Source: Cokeromyces recurvatus
Taxonomy: Eukaryota; Mucoromycota; Mucoromycetes; Mucorales; Mucoraceae
Length of the DNA stretch: 64,000 nucleotides
Direction of reading: 5' to 3'
Assembly: GCF_025118155.1 (NCBI RefSeq)
Contig: NW_026251387.1
Location: 695,001 to 759,000, forward strand
The translations under genes and the position numbers were made by a program. The notes under the pieces are model-generated. The model did no database searches, was not told the DNA's origin, and saw nothing but the letters and a program-made list of their open reading frames with translations. Positions within the stretch are counted from its first letter, which is position 1. The number at the start of each line of letters is the position of its first letter. Of the stretch, positions 10,342 to 22,041 are shown in pieces.

Positions 10342-13300
10342 ATGCTTATCAATAAAGAATTGTTTAAAGGATATTTTAAACAATTTATGTCAAATAAGGA
10401 AGTATGGAAAAAAGTGATTAAATGTACTATTGCTTATGAAATAGGGACGATTATCGCTTTAATACCTCAAGTTTATAATAGCAAGGGAATTGTTCCATTT
10501 TTAATACCTTTAGGTACTTTATTTTTTAACGCAAGTGGCACTGCTGGCAATCAAATTGCAGAGATGCTCTTGGACATTATCATCATTATACCTGTATGTA
10601 TTTGGTGCTCTATTATTAGTTATCTTTGTACAATTTATAACAAGCGTTTGGCTGAAGTCCCTTCTTCATCATCACTTTATAGTAATGGTGCTGGTGTAAT
10701 AGCTTCTATTGCTTTCTTTATTTGTTTATTTGCTATTGGTTATTTGCGAATGAAGTATCCTCGTCTAGCTATTGCAACTTTAATAGGCTCAGTGGTCCCG
10801 TTCTTTAGCTTAACAAAAGGAATTTATAAAACAGAATTTAGTATCATGTCTATTGTTGGTATATTTTATCCAACATTAATAGGGGGTGGAATTGCGTTAT
10901 TGATCAATTTAACTTTATGGCCGGAAACTGCTGCAAAAGCTTCAGAGTATGGGGAAGGGAGAGAGAAAACAAGAGAATATACACACACATCTATTTATCA
11001 TTATTAAAACAAAACTATTTTTTTTTTTTTTGTAGAATTTCGTTTGGAAAAGCATTTATATCCGTACAAAATGTTTTAGAGTACTTGAATACTCATGTAT
11101 TTTCAGAAGAGTGCTATGCCTTTGAAGATAGATCAGTCACTAAACAATTGCGTCAGAATATAAATCAGTTAGATGCTGATATCTCAAGAATGAAGCGAGC
11201 AAAGAATGAAGCTAAATATGAAATTGTTCTTTCTTATTATTGCCCTACTTGGTATAAACCTATTGCAAATAAAATGGAAGACTTGTCACGTCATTTTTTT
11301 GGACTTATGCTAGCCTTTGAGCGAGAGAGTCAAATAATTACACAGCAAAGGATAGATTCTCAATCATTATTAGTATCCAGCAATCGTACTCATGAAAATA
11401 GTGAGTATTGTCAAAGATTAATAAGAATGAGACAAGATAATAATGAGATGGATGGTAGTGGAGTCGATCAAGGATCTTCATATCTCTCAATGGATGATAA
11501 TACTACAAACAAATTAAATCAGGGAGAGGCTTCCATTTCACGTGTTGAATACAAACTAATATCTCATCTTCAATCGTCAATTCAACCTGAAATGAAAAAG
11601 TTCTTTCAAACAAGTTTAGATTATATAAAAGCTATTAGATGTCACTTGGAGAAAGAGGATGCTATTCAACAACCAATTCAAAACAAAAGTACTACACACA
11701 AAGATCAATCTTACAACTGTCGTCATAAAGAATTAGAGTGCATCATACAAAGCCTACAGGAAGCAAAAATTATCTTACAAAATGAATATGAAAAGGGTCA
11801 AAATCCAAAGGTGACTGAAGATCATTATCTTATTTATACTGTTCTTTTTTCATTATCACAAATTGGTGAGAAGCTTTTTGAACTAGAAAAGGAAGCGACG
11901 AAGCTTATTCAAAAGCGTAGATATAATCAGCGTTTTCCTACTCTATTCTTTCCAAAGGTACCTTTCAAGAAATGGCTTGGAAAGGCAAGTTACAGTGTAA
12001 AGCAACAACAAACGATCAATGATCAAATCCTCTTTGATCAGCAAGGTCTGTTAAAAAAAGATCAAATTGTGACATCACGATCATCATCGAATATAGACAG
12101 CATATTACCAACAGTGAAAGATGAACATTTTAACAAACCAAATAGTGATAATAATTCCAATAAGCAACATGATTCGAATATATTATTATCCTCAGGAGAG
12201 AATAGTTGGGTAATAGGAAATGAAAAAATTATAACTTCCTTACACAATGCGCCTGGAACACATTGGTGGAATAAATGGTTATATGCAATTAATGGATGGA
12301 TGCGAGGTGATTCTACACGCTACGCCCTTAAGTATGCTATTATTATGGAGCTTTTAGCTCTAATGGCCTGGCTGCCGATTCAAGGTGTCAATGATCTATA
12401 TAACGTAAGTTTTCTATCTATGTATATATATATTCATTCATTTATCTAATTCCTTTTTTTTTAAAAAAAAAAAATACGAAAACTAAAAGGAAAATCATGG
12501 GCAATGGGCTCTTTTATCAGCCATGATTGTTGTGAATTTTACAGTTGGATCAACAGTTCTTTTATGTTTCCTTCGTACTATTGCAACTGTTATTGGAGCT
12601 GTCTTAGCCTATATAAGTCTTTTAGCAGCAAACAGGAACGAGAATCCATATGTTTTATCAGTTTTAACACTTGTATTTCAAGTCCCATTGTGGTATATCA
12701 TGTTAGCTCGTTATACATATTCACGTATGGGGTTTATTGCTTTACTGACGATGGCAGTTGTCATGTCAACAGGATATATAAATACGATACAAGAAGACCT
12801 GTTTGAACCTGTTTGGAAACGTACACTAACAGCTATCTTTGCTATCATGCTCGTGCTCATCATTGACCAATTGTTATGGCCTGTATGGGCACGTAAGATG
12901 ATGCGTAGGAATTTATCAGATCTTTTGATAGCTACAGGTATTCAGTTTTCAAAGGTAGCATCTCTTGTAAGCCAAGAGGATGCACATTCGTATCACTATC
13001 GATGTACCCTTCAAGACGTACAAAGAAACACAAAACGACTAAGAGGTCAATATCAATTGACAAGTCAAATGCTTGTCCTGGCCGGTATGGAACCTCGTTT
13101 GACAAAGGGCAAGTTCCCTATTGCCGTCTATCAACAAATCTTACACCATGAGCAAAATATGCTTTATTGGATTGAACATCTCTTGACGACACAGTCGTAT
13201 ATCCCTATTCATGTACGTAGATTATTAATACACCCTATCAACCCTCTTCGTAAAGAATTGGCGGCCGCGGTTCATCTTTATCTTTTCATATTAGCTGGCG

Positions 13301-13665
13301 CATTACGAACAAAATCTCCTTTACCTGCTTCACTACCTTCAGCAGAACTTGCGCGTCAAATTTTGCAACGACGTATAACACAAATAATGCATACCCAATT
13401 TAACGCAATCAATGGTAGTGAATCATCCATCGTCGCAATAAATCCGAATGACTCAGTTGATACTAAAACAAATAACAACGAAGAAGCAAATAATAATAGT
13501 AAAAGAAAAAAGGAGCAACAAAAAATACGTTATGCTGAGAATCAAATCTACTGGCAAACATTTGCAGCGGGTAATGTTGAACTGATAATTGAACAGGAAG
13601 CAATAGGAACATTAGTTGCAAAACTTATGGGACAACATACATTTAAAGTAGCTACAAGTGATTAA
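10342..13665 (+). CDS. Large multi-TM protein, aromatic acid exporter / Brefeldin A sensitivity-related family
   Basis: Three exons join: 10342 to about 10948, 11036-12402 and 12494-13665. The joins give KASEISFGKAFI and LYNENHGQWALLSAM, both typical. Two hydrophobic bundles of about six TM segments (residues 25-200 and 690-820) flank a long cytoplasmic part with coiled-coil and low-complexity stretches; the second opens with the family mark GQWAL. This plan is that of fungal fusaric-acid-resistance/ArAE-like proteins, thought to be exporters; the substrate is unknown. The start is unsure. The first Met that makes sense is 10342, but TTTTTTCAG just before it looks like a splice acceptor and the frame runs upstream into the transposon end at 10174. 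A first exon may have been lost or separated by the insertion. Confidence 0.75.
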
Positions 13666-14000
13666 TTTATATAGACGTTCAACGGCATTTAGACAAGCTA
13701 GACGCAACAACTAAAAAAGGAAGAATATATATGTATATAGTTTAATAGATAAGCCCTCATTATAAATCAAATTAGACTATCTAAAAATGTGTACTAATAA
13801 ATGCAAAAAAAAAAAGAAAAAAATGGAATATCTCTTAAATGAATATTAACGTATTAAGCTTTTAGATAAATTTTATGATATTTTAGACTTCAACATAAAA
13901 TCTAGTTTGAGTTGTCTTCATTATCAAACAAAATAATTTTTAATAGATTATGAGTTTCTCTTTCTATTATATATATATATGTATGTGTATATCATTATTT
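13666..14000. other. 3' flank, no gene seen
   Basis: AT-rich 3' flank of the exporter gene, with A and TA repeats and no coding potential. Confidence 0.4.
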
Positions 14001-14576
14001 TAGAGTAGTTTATTGGACAAGTTGGAGAAATTAGACAATGGCTTGGCTAATTCTAATAATCGTGTCATGATTTTGGAAAACTGCAAGACAAAGAGTCAGG
14101 CCTGTTATAATTGTGGAGAGACAGGTCACTGTATAAGATTCTGCTCTTTCCTCCTCCTCCTCCTCCTCCTCCTCCCTCTCTCTCCCTCCTTCAAAAGCTG
14201 TATACCAACTGTGGTAAAAATGTAGCAATTAATAAGCCCGGTGAATGTCATAAAGGATCATCATAAAGGTGGGCAAACTAATGAAACAGGATTTTCAAAT
14301 CAACTATCGTATTAGCACATAATATGATAATAAAGATAAAAGTTAAAGTTTAAATTAAATATTCATATACAACACTGGTATTAGTACAGATACAGTAATA
14401 AATAATTTTAGAACTGAGGCTAATGTACCGCTAATCATAACTATAATTCAGCTATTAAATCAAATATAAATAATTATGAATATACATAAATTAAACTTTA
14501 TATAATATACTACTGTGCATAATAAATCAAGATAAGTTGCAATAAACAATAGAAATAAGTATTGATCCATTATACC

Positions 14577-14621
<45 letters not shown>

Positions 14622-15400
14622 ATACATTGGACTAACCACCAAAAATATATAATATATAGCTTGACTATATGAACTAATACAGTGCAAGGGAGTAATAATA
14701 TACAACTTTGATAAATAAACCATTAACAAGACAATCATGCAAGAAGTATAGATAGCAAACATCTTATAGAGATAATTTTCTTTTTTTCTCATTAAGTTTT
14801 AACTGATATAATATTATATATGTATATATTAATAAAGGTATGTTAACAAATTTCACGTATTTTACTTTCGTTTATTTTTACTACATTTCTTTCTTAACCT
14901 AAATATTACATAAATGTCATTCTTCTCCAGGAATCAGAAATTGCGCTATCCTTGTACGATTAGCTATATGTCATTTGATCCAAGACTGTCTGACGAACAT
15001 GTTATTGAAGCAAGTGATAATATTCGATAAGGTATTTGATTTGAAAGTAGACATCAATCTCGATTTATCATTAGCACAACAGAGGACACTAAAAAGAATA
15101 ATATGGATATACTGTTCTGTTTTCGTAAAGATTCTTCAAGGAATGAAGGTACTAAAAGCCAAGCCATATACTATACAGGCTAAATAAAATAGTAATCTAT
15201 TCAAGAACGTACCTAGACTCTTAATTTGAAAAAGGCAAATAAATAGATGAAAGGATATATAGAAGTACTTATAAGGCTGGATTTTATAAAAATATATAAT
15301 GGACTCTGGGCGGCTATAGTAGTTTTAATTCCCAATGATAAGAAACAACTACCTCCTAGACGTAGAGTTTGTCATGATCTGACACTAAATAAATTTTTAT
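14001..15400 (+). pseudogene. Decayed Ty3/gypsy-type retroelement fragments (Gag zinc knuckle, Pol pieces)
   Basis: Three pieces in the same orientation and order as in a gypsy polyprotein. At 14013-14140 a Gag tail ends in the CCHC knuckle CYNCGETGHCIRFC, directly followed by a (TCC)n run where proline-rich sequence would be. At 14975-15187 lies FDLKVDINLDLSLAQQRTLK, like the linker between protease and reverse transcriptase, ending in AKPYTIQAK. At about 15300-15395 lies WAAIVVLIPNDKK and RVCHDLTLN, matching the first reverse transcriptase block (SPVVLVPKKDG / RFCVDYRKLN). Stops and AT-rich filler separate them, and no LTR was found. Old and inactive. Confidence 0.6.
14581..14620. repeat. 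(TA)n microsatellite
   Basis: About 19 TA units without interruption, inside the decayed retroelement interval. Likely variable between strains. Confidence 0.9.
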
Positions 15401-17737
15401 AATTATTGAAATAAGATGATTAGAGTTAATTACCCTTTATTTAGTGCCAGATTTAAAGTACCTGAACAAATAATAGAAAAGAAAGAATTTCAACTTGTTT
15501 ATAATACTCATTCATAGTCTATATAATTTACTAAGGACATTGTACACTTCATTAACAATACTAAATACTATCATTCAGTCGTTATTAATACTTTTTTCTA
15601 ATTCCTCTCTAATCTCAGATATTTTTTAACATAAATACAACCATCGTTTAAAATTACAAATAAAATGATCAACTATTGGAACTATTATTCGGCCTTGTCG
15701 TTGATTTTACTAGTCTTTTATAGTTTTTCATCATTATATACATATATGTATATATGTATATATGTTTATTCTCTGTTATTCTAATAGAGATATCACAGAC
15801 TGTCGAAATAGCTGCCTCCACCATATATTTAGTAGCTATTTCACATCTCTTCACAAAGGTTATGTTGTACCTCACTAAGCTGCTTCATATACATGAAATG
15901 TATTAGTCTACTACAATCTTAACTTATTCTTAAATCCCATACTCTTTTTGATAATGCACTACTACTTAGTAAACTGAATACTCTATCTTCAACTATCAGA
16001 AAATTGCTCACAATGCTATTTCCTTTACAAAACACCGCTTTGAAAACGATGCATCCCTCCTATTGAAAGCCTTGACTTGCGTCTATTTTTAAAATATCTA
16101 TTCCACTTATCTTCTGGACCATCTGAATGAAAGACGTTCTGCTTGTCGTTATTTCAAGTATTTGTCTTCCTGTCGTAATGTATTAAAGATTGATCCTATC
16201 CTCTGGTTGTCTATGGTACAATAGGATGGAAGTTGATGTCTCCGTTGGCGTCTTGGCTGGTTACCCTTACGTATGATCCTTTTTCACCCTGATCAACTTA
16301 TAAAAGTAGAACTCATTCAATATATATTGTCTACCATATGTACTACATATTGCAAATGCTACAAACAATTGAAGACTCTCTTTCCTTCTTCCCAACACAC
16401 TTTCTTTCAAAAAAGGAAAGAAAAAAAAATTGTAGTATAACGTTTGTCTGATAGTTTATCCGTTGTCCCTCAATATGTTCCATATTATATGAGATATGGG
16501 TTGTCTAGCTCACAACACCATTCCTCTAGCTCTTTCCAATCCAGGATCACACCTGGTAGACCGGTTCTTCAAGCCTTTCATCCCTTTCTAACACTTTATT
16601 TATTTATTTATTTTTTATAATTTCATTCATCTTTTACTTTTACTTTTGCCTTTGCTTTTGCTTTTTTTTTCTTTTTTTTTTGTGCCTTTTGTCCGAAAAG
16701 AGTGTTTAGTTACTTTTATTATTATTTTTTAAACTGACGAGGGCAAATTCATTAAATCTATAAACTACGTGCCTGGTGGTCATTTTATTTTCTTTTTCAT
16801 ATTTATATATGTATATATATGTATATAAAACAAAAAAAAAGATATATACAACATGTGCTTGTAAATCTATTTAGTAAATGTGTTGTCATTAATAAAGTAT
16901 TATCTGAAATTCTATATTGTTTCAAATAAGGGAGTATCATGTTGTAATAAAGTGGAGTATTTTTTTATTTAAAATTAGATATGAAACTTTTTAAAACTTT
17001 GTTTTGTTCTTCTTATTTATAGAAAATTATTTTATTGTTTGAAAAAAAAAAATATATTTTCTCCTCATGATAACGATGATAGTACAAAAAAGGCCAATCG
17101 TTGTTTACTTCTAGAATATTACAATTGTCTTACAATTAGAAACAATCATAAAATAAGAGATTTTTTTTTTTGTATAAAGATTTACTGTTATTAAAGACAA
17201 ATTATCTATCAGTATACTATTTTTTTTTTCTGTTAAATAAAAGAGAATAGACCCTGATTATGTAATTGAATAAAATCCCTTTATAAATGTAAATTCCTTG
17301 ACCTGTTCTTTGTATAAATCTTATATTATACTAAATTTTCTAGTATGATTGGGGTATAAATAATTGAATACACTTTATTTTGCTATCTTTTTTTTTTCCT
17401 TTAGAAGATTCGTATATAATGACTGCTCATATTAAGCAGGTGATCAAACGAGTGTGAGAGATGATTGATATATAGACTCTGAATACTATCTTTATAAAAT
17501 TAAAGCTTTAATATTATCTATAAACATATATATTTAAAATGTACAATCTTTCTTTTTTTTTTTTACATAAGAAATTAGACATATTACATAATAATAATAA
17601 TTAAAGAAAGAAAAAACGAACGAAAGAAAGAAAGAACGAACGAAAGAAAAAAAGAAAAAATAAGGAGGGGAGGGGGGAATGTATACAGACACTTATAGTA
17701 AAAATACAAGATATAATAACAGTAGGAATAATAGGGA
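15401..17737. other. 2.3-kb AT-rich region, possible retroelement debris, no intact gene
   Basis: From about 15900 to 16330 the base composition is less AT-rich and short frames are open on the plus strand (one of about 35 codons near 16105-16215), consistent with decayed transposon protein, but I recognise no motif. The rest (16600-17600) is T-rich and low-complexity and forms the 3' flank of the PX-PB1 gene, with a purine-rich AAAGAAAGAACGAACG repeat at 17600-17660. Confidence 0.4.
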
Positions 17738-18784
17738 TTACATGATAACACATCTGAGTGTCACCTTTGGAAGTGATGACCATTTTTGTTGCATTATCTT
17801 AGTAAAATCCTCCTCTTCCGAGATTAGGATACCTGAATCTGAAGAAGAGTCAAATGTGTGCATGATGCTACTCGTCAATACATGAGGATGAGAAGAAAGT
17901 AAGGAAGACCGTGAGCCATCGACTGAACATAAAATAAGTGAATCAGATAAAGAAATATGAAGTAAAGCAAACTTTTGAATGATTTGAGACTTTAACTGTT
18001 CAAGAGATATTGACCGAGAAGTGCGTATGATGATGATATTATTTGAATCATAAATGACCTTGAAATTCATGGTTGAAATATTTTCATTTTCTTCTGTTAA
18101 AGATGCTATAGTTGATGTGGATAAGTGCTTCGATAGTAACAAACTATCTCTATTACTACAACTACTACTACTATCACCACTGTCAGTTGTAGTCGATGAA
18201 CTTGATGCGCTACTACGATTACTTTTACTTGAAGAATCATGATCGACTATATAAGATCGTGAAAAGAAAATATCTTCAAGTTCGTCTTCTGAATACTGTT
18301 TTGAATAAATAAAATCCTTTAAAGAAAATGCTTTAAATGATGCTGTTTCTAATATAGAGTCTTGCTGCTGAAGTATATCTTCATTTGGTTTCATCGAGAA
18401 AAATGAGAGAAAGATTTCAGAACAAGTAATGTAAGACGGTAATAGTAAAAGATGATGACAAAAATTTTCCAACTCGAGCTGTCTGTCAATATATTTCTGA
18501 CTTTTACATCCACTACCATTTTTTAATGTACTGAACGAGAATGCATAATTACTTTTTTTAATTTTTGGTAATAGACTCTTTGAGATATCAAACTTGCTAT
18601 GCAATAACCGAGAAAATACAATAAAATCATCAAACTGATATCTCATTTCATAAGGTTGAATTGTTGAATCAGTTAAGTGAATTTCGATTGGATACCATGT
18701 ACAATTATTTATGCGTTGGTAAGGTCGCATATAAAAATGTTTAATTGGACATATATCAAAAATCGGGTAAAGGGTAGTATTCAT
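17738..18784 (-). CDS. PX-PB1 domain scaffold protein (Bem1/Scd2-like, without SH3 domains)
   Basis: A 348-residue single-exon protein. A PX domain starts at about residue 30 (CTWYPIEIHLTDSTIQ, then MRYQFDDFIVFSRLL, LLPKIKK, and YIDRQLELENFCHHLLLLP), a phosphoinositide-binding fold. A serine-rich linker with a poly-Ser/Thr stretch follows. A C-terminal PB1 domain begins at about residue 240 (FKVIYDSNNIIIIRTSRSI) and has an acidic DEDFTKI-like turn (EEEDFTKIMQQKW). PX followed by PB1 is the C-terminal plan of Bem1/Scd2, the Cdc42 polarity scaffold, but the SH3 domains found in those are absent and only about 340 bp separate this start from the divergent gene. The start at 18784 is the first ATG; the open frame upstream has none. 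Confidence 0.75.
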   Translation of the reverse strand: MNTTLYPIFDICPIKHFYMRPYQRINNCTWYPIEIHLTDSTIQPYEMRYQFDDFIVFSRLLHSKFDISKSLLPKIKKSNYAFSFSTLKNGSGCKSQKYIDRQLELENFCHHLLLLPSYITCSEIFLSFFSMKPNEDILQQQDSILETASFKAFSLKDFIYSKQYSEDELEDIFFSRSYIVDHDSSSKSNRSSASSSSTTTDSGDSSSSCSNRDSLLLSKHLSTSTIASLTEENENISTMNFKVIYDSNNIIIIRTSRSISLEQLKSQIIQKFALLHISLSDSLILCSVDGSRSSLLSSHPHVLTSSIMHTFDSSSDSGILISEEEDFTKIMQQKWSSLPKVTLRCVIM

Positions 18785-18988
18785 TAAGTTAAAAATCAAG
18801 CCTTGTTTTTTAAAAAAAAAGAAAAAAAAAGAAGTAAAAGAGAGAAACAAACAAAAACAAAAAGGATCCACTTCTTTAAAAATAATTTCACGATTATGCT
18901 AAAACAACAAGTCTCATTTTTCCTTAAAAGGTATTTTTTCCATCTCCATTTTCCATAATCCTAAACACGAGATTTTTATTTATTTATT

Positions 18989-18990
<2 letters not shown>

Positions 18991-19034
<44 letters not shown>
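18991..19034. repeat. T44 tract in promoter of the 19129 gene
   Basis: Forty-four T on the coding strand about 95 bp before the ATG at 19129, in a 340-bp divergent promoter. Poly(dA:dT) tracts are known to exclude nucleosomes; a regulatory role here is inference. Confidence 0.7.
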
Positions 19035-19036
<2 letters not shown>

Positions 19037-19128
19037 TAATCAGGTTCCGCCAGTTCAAGAACGAGAGCTGACCGAAATTTACCAACATGACGTTTTTTTT
19101 CTGCAAAAAAAAAAAAAAAAAAAAAAAA

Positions 19129-21078
19129 ATGTTCAATGGTTTAAGATCTGAACAAGACGCTTGGACAACTTGTGTTAAAGTCATATTGGGTCTATTAGGT
19201 GTGTTATCTTTAGTCATGTTATTAAGTCACTAATTTTATCTCTTTCCCTCCCCCCAAACCCCACTTTTAGAGGATAGTTTGTTGAAAGGTGCTATTCCTA
19301 CAACAAAAATTAATTTTAATGAAGAAAATCGTGAATGGTCAAAATATAATGAAAGTACAGGTAATTAAACTGATTTCACCTTTATAATATATATATATAT
19401 ATATATTCATGTTGTTACATACAGAAACTTTATCAACACCTGAATCACCTAGTAATTACAACTTGAAACGTAAACGCAGTTTTTCTAATTCTGCCCAAGA
19501 TCGTAAATTACAGAAACTTTCAAGCAGTTTAGCAAATGATATTGCACGTAGTCTATCAGTATCACTTGATGATGTTGATATGACTACAGCGCCTCCACCA
19601 CCTCATCCTTTTAATTATAATAAACCTCTAAATGAAGAAAATCCTATGCCAGCTTTACGTCGAATATCTATGAGTGGAACTTTGAATCCAACCACAGCAT
19701 CATCCTTGGAACAATGGTTAGAATTACAAGCGCAAAAGAATAATATACCATTAATCGAGTTTAAACATTTGTTTAATGATAAACAAAAACAGCTTAGAAA
19801 AGAGCTGGAATTACTGCAAAAACCAGATCAAGAGTTTGAATCATTGCGTGACCATTTATCTAAAGTTTTAAGAATAGCAAATGAACTTAGTGGAGATCAT
19901 ACATTACCATTTATTGTAAGTATTTCCTTTTGGCATAGGTAATAAGTATAATAATGAAATGGAAACCTTTGATTTTTTTTTTTATAGGAAATTTTTCCGG
20001 AATGGACCTTATATGAAAACAAAATCAATAAGCTTGCTTCTTATGTTCAGTCAATGGAAGATATGAGTTACTCAGTAAATAGTACTATACCTCAATCAAA
20101 TGATTTATTGGAAGACATAAAAAAGCTTCAAGGATTACTAGAGAACAAAATAGCACTTTATGGTGATGCGTTAATACAGAATGGGTTAGAATGGAAAGCG
20201 ATGGGGATGCCAGTCAATGACTCATTATTGATTGCAACAAAGGAATGGCTACATAATCTTTGCACGGGTTTGTTAGATGCATTAGATACTGAATGTAAGA
20301 AAGCTCAAGAATTAGCTAATAATATGGAAGAGCTTATTCATTTACCTATGGGTGAGAATGTAAGGATATACATATAAATATATATAGTCTATGCAAATAG
20401 AAAATATTCATTTGTACAAACCTATATTTTGTATAGTTAATGGCTTGTATTTTAACAGGCCTTGAATTTATAGCAGAAGCATCCTGTTTTATTGGATTTA
20501 CTTCACATAAACTTATTTATGACTGTTGTGTATTAGCGGCGATTTATGAACAATGGATTTCTGAGAATTTAGAACATGTAACTGATAATTCAGATATGAT
20601 AAAAAAGTCCTCAAGTACGAAGAGAATGGATATTCGTTTTATGCAACTGATGGATAATGCAACGCGTATATTGTCCTCTTTATATATTCTAGAGGAATTA
20701 GAATTAAGACATAAAGATATACTTCATTTAGCAAGTTCTGTAGCTGCAGTTGAGAATCTTACTTCAGTTTTAGTGGAATTAGTAGTGAGAGCAATTAGTA
20801 TAATTGAAACCGATAAAAAAAATGCTAGTACAAATAGTAAAGTAGCTGGAAATATCATGACAAATCCACAAACAACGTTCATTTATATGGGTGAATCTTT
20901 ATTAGCCTTTGCAGATAAAATTGTCTATTTAGCAGGAAGAGAATATAAAGACGGTTATCGAATTCAGGTAGGTAGTATAATTTATAATTGATTCAAACTT
21001 GGTGGATTTTATTAATAACGTAAATAGGCTTTGCATACCTTTTTGGAAGACTTGGAAAACTCGCTTGAATCTTCTTAA
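19129..21078 (+). CDS. Uncharacterised alpha-helical protein, about 550 residues
   Basis: I do not recognise the family. Exons join well: MFNGLRSEQDAWTTCVKV, an intron ending before EDSLLKGAIPTTKINF, another ending before ETLSTPESPSNYN, then long helical exons with splice joins at about 19917/19988, about 20358/20437 and about 20967/21029. The N-terminal third is polar with a basic stretch (NLKRKRSFSNSAQDRKLQK), a likely nuclear localisation signal, and a Ser-rich part (RRISMSGTLNP). The rest is predicted helical, with coiled-coil-like heptads (KQKQLRKELELLQK; LLEDIKKLQGLLENK) and no membrane segments. The clean open frames across six joins make it a real gene. It ends at 21078 with SLESS. 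A nuclear, complex-forming role is only a guess. Confidence 0.7.
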
Positions 21079-21305
21079 ATATATGTAAAATAATCCATGT
21101 TTTGTAAATTATCTTTGTAATATATTAGTATAATTTATCCAAATCTACTATTCAGTTTAAACGTCACATTATGATGTACATCATTTTTGACATGTATTTC
21201 TAGCGGCGGATATTAAAATTTAAAAAGCATTCATAATTTGAACCAAAAAGATTTTTTTTTTTTTTTAATTCTTTTTCATTCTTTTTATAATAAGTATATT
21301 ACATA

Positions 21306-22041
21306 ATGTCAACTGATCCTTCCAAGTATGTTTTTAACCACACTATGATCCGTGTTAAGGATCCTCAAGCTTCCATCAAATTCTATACTGAAGTTCTCGG
21401 TATGAAGTAAGTTAACGAATTAAAAAAGAAAAAGAAAAAAATAGAGGCTTTTTCTTTTGGTTAAATCCTGTTGACACGTTATTATAATAATTATTTTCAG
21501 GCTTATTACTAAGCATGACTTTCCTGAGAACAAATTTACTCTTTACTTTTTGGCTTATGTCGATTCTATTCCTGAAGATGAAGCTGAAAAGAAAAAGTTA
21601 GCTTTCAGTATGCCCGGTGTTCTTGAATTAACACAGTAAGTAGTTATTTTTTTTTTATCCAGAATATACATGTATATTTACGTGTGTATTATAGCAATTG
21701 GGGTACAGAAGACCAGGCCGACTTTGCTTATGCTAATGGTAACTCTGATCCTGGTCGTGGTTATGGTCATACAGCCATTCTTGTCGATAATATTGAAAAG
21801 GCCTGTGAGCGTTTCGAATCTCTTGGTGTTAACTTTGTTAAGAAGTTGACTGATGGTAAAATGAAGAATATCGCCTTTATTACTGATCCTGATGGTTATT
21901 GGGTTGAAGTAAGTTCTTTATAAAAGAAATACAGATACATATATATATATATATATATATAAAGGGGAGGAAAAGAGTTATTAATGCGTATGTTTATAGA
22001 TTATTGCTAACCCTAACTATGTCGGTGCTTCTCCCATTTAA
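21306..22041 (+). CDS. GLO1: Lactoylglutathione lyase (glyoxalase I)
   Basis: Converts the hemithioacetal of methylglyoxal and glutathione to S-lactoylglutathione, the first step of methylglyoxal detoxification in the cytosol. Four exons: 21306-21406, 21501-21635, 21695-21908 and 22000-22041. The joins restore EVLGMKLITK, LELTHNWGTE and GYWVEIIANP. The protein has about 163 residues, so it is the single-unit form rather than the duplicated form of yeast. The metal ligands of the eukaryotic enzyme are visible: His in FNHTMIRV (Gln in human), Glu in VLELTHN, His in GYGHTAI and Glu in GYWVEI. The C-terminus is short and ends GASPI. Very secure. Confidence 0.95.

Noticed and set aside
12062..12247. 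Minus-strand frame inside the exporter gene
   Set aside because: Antisense shadow of a well-supported exon.
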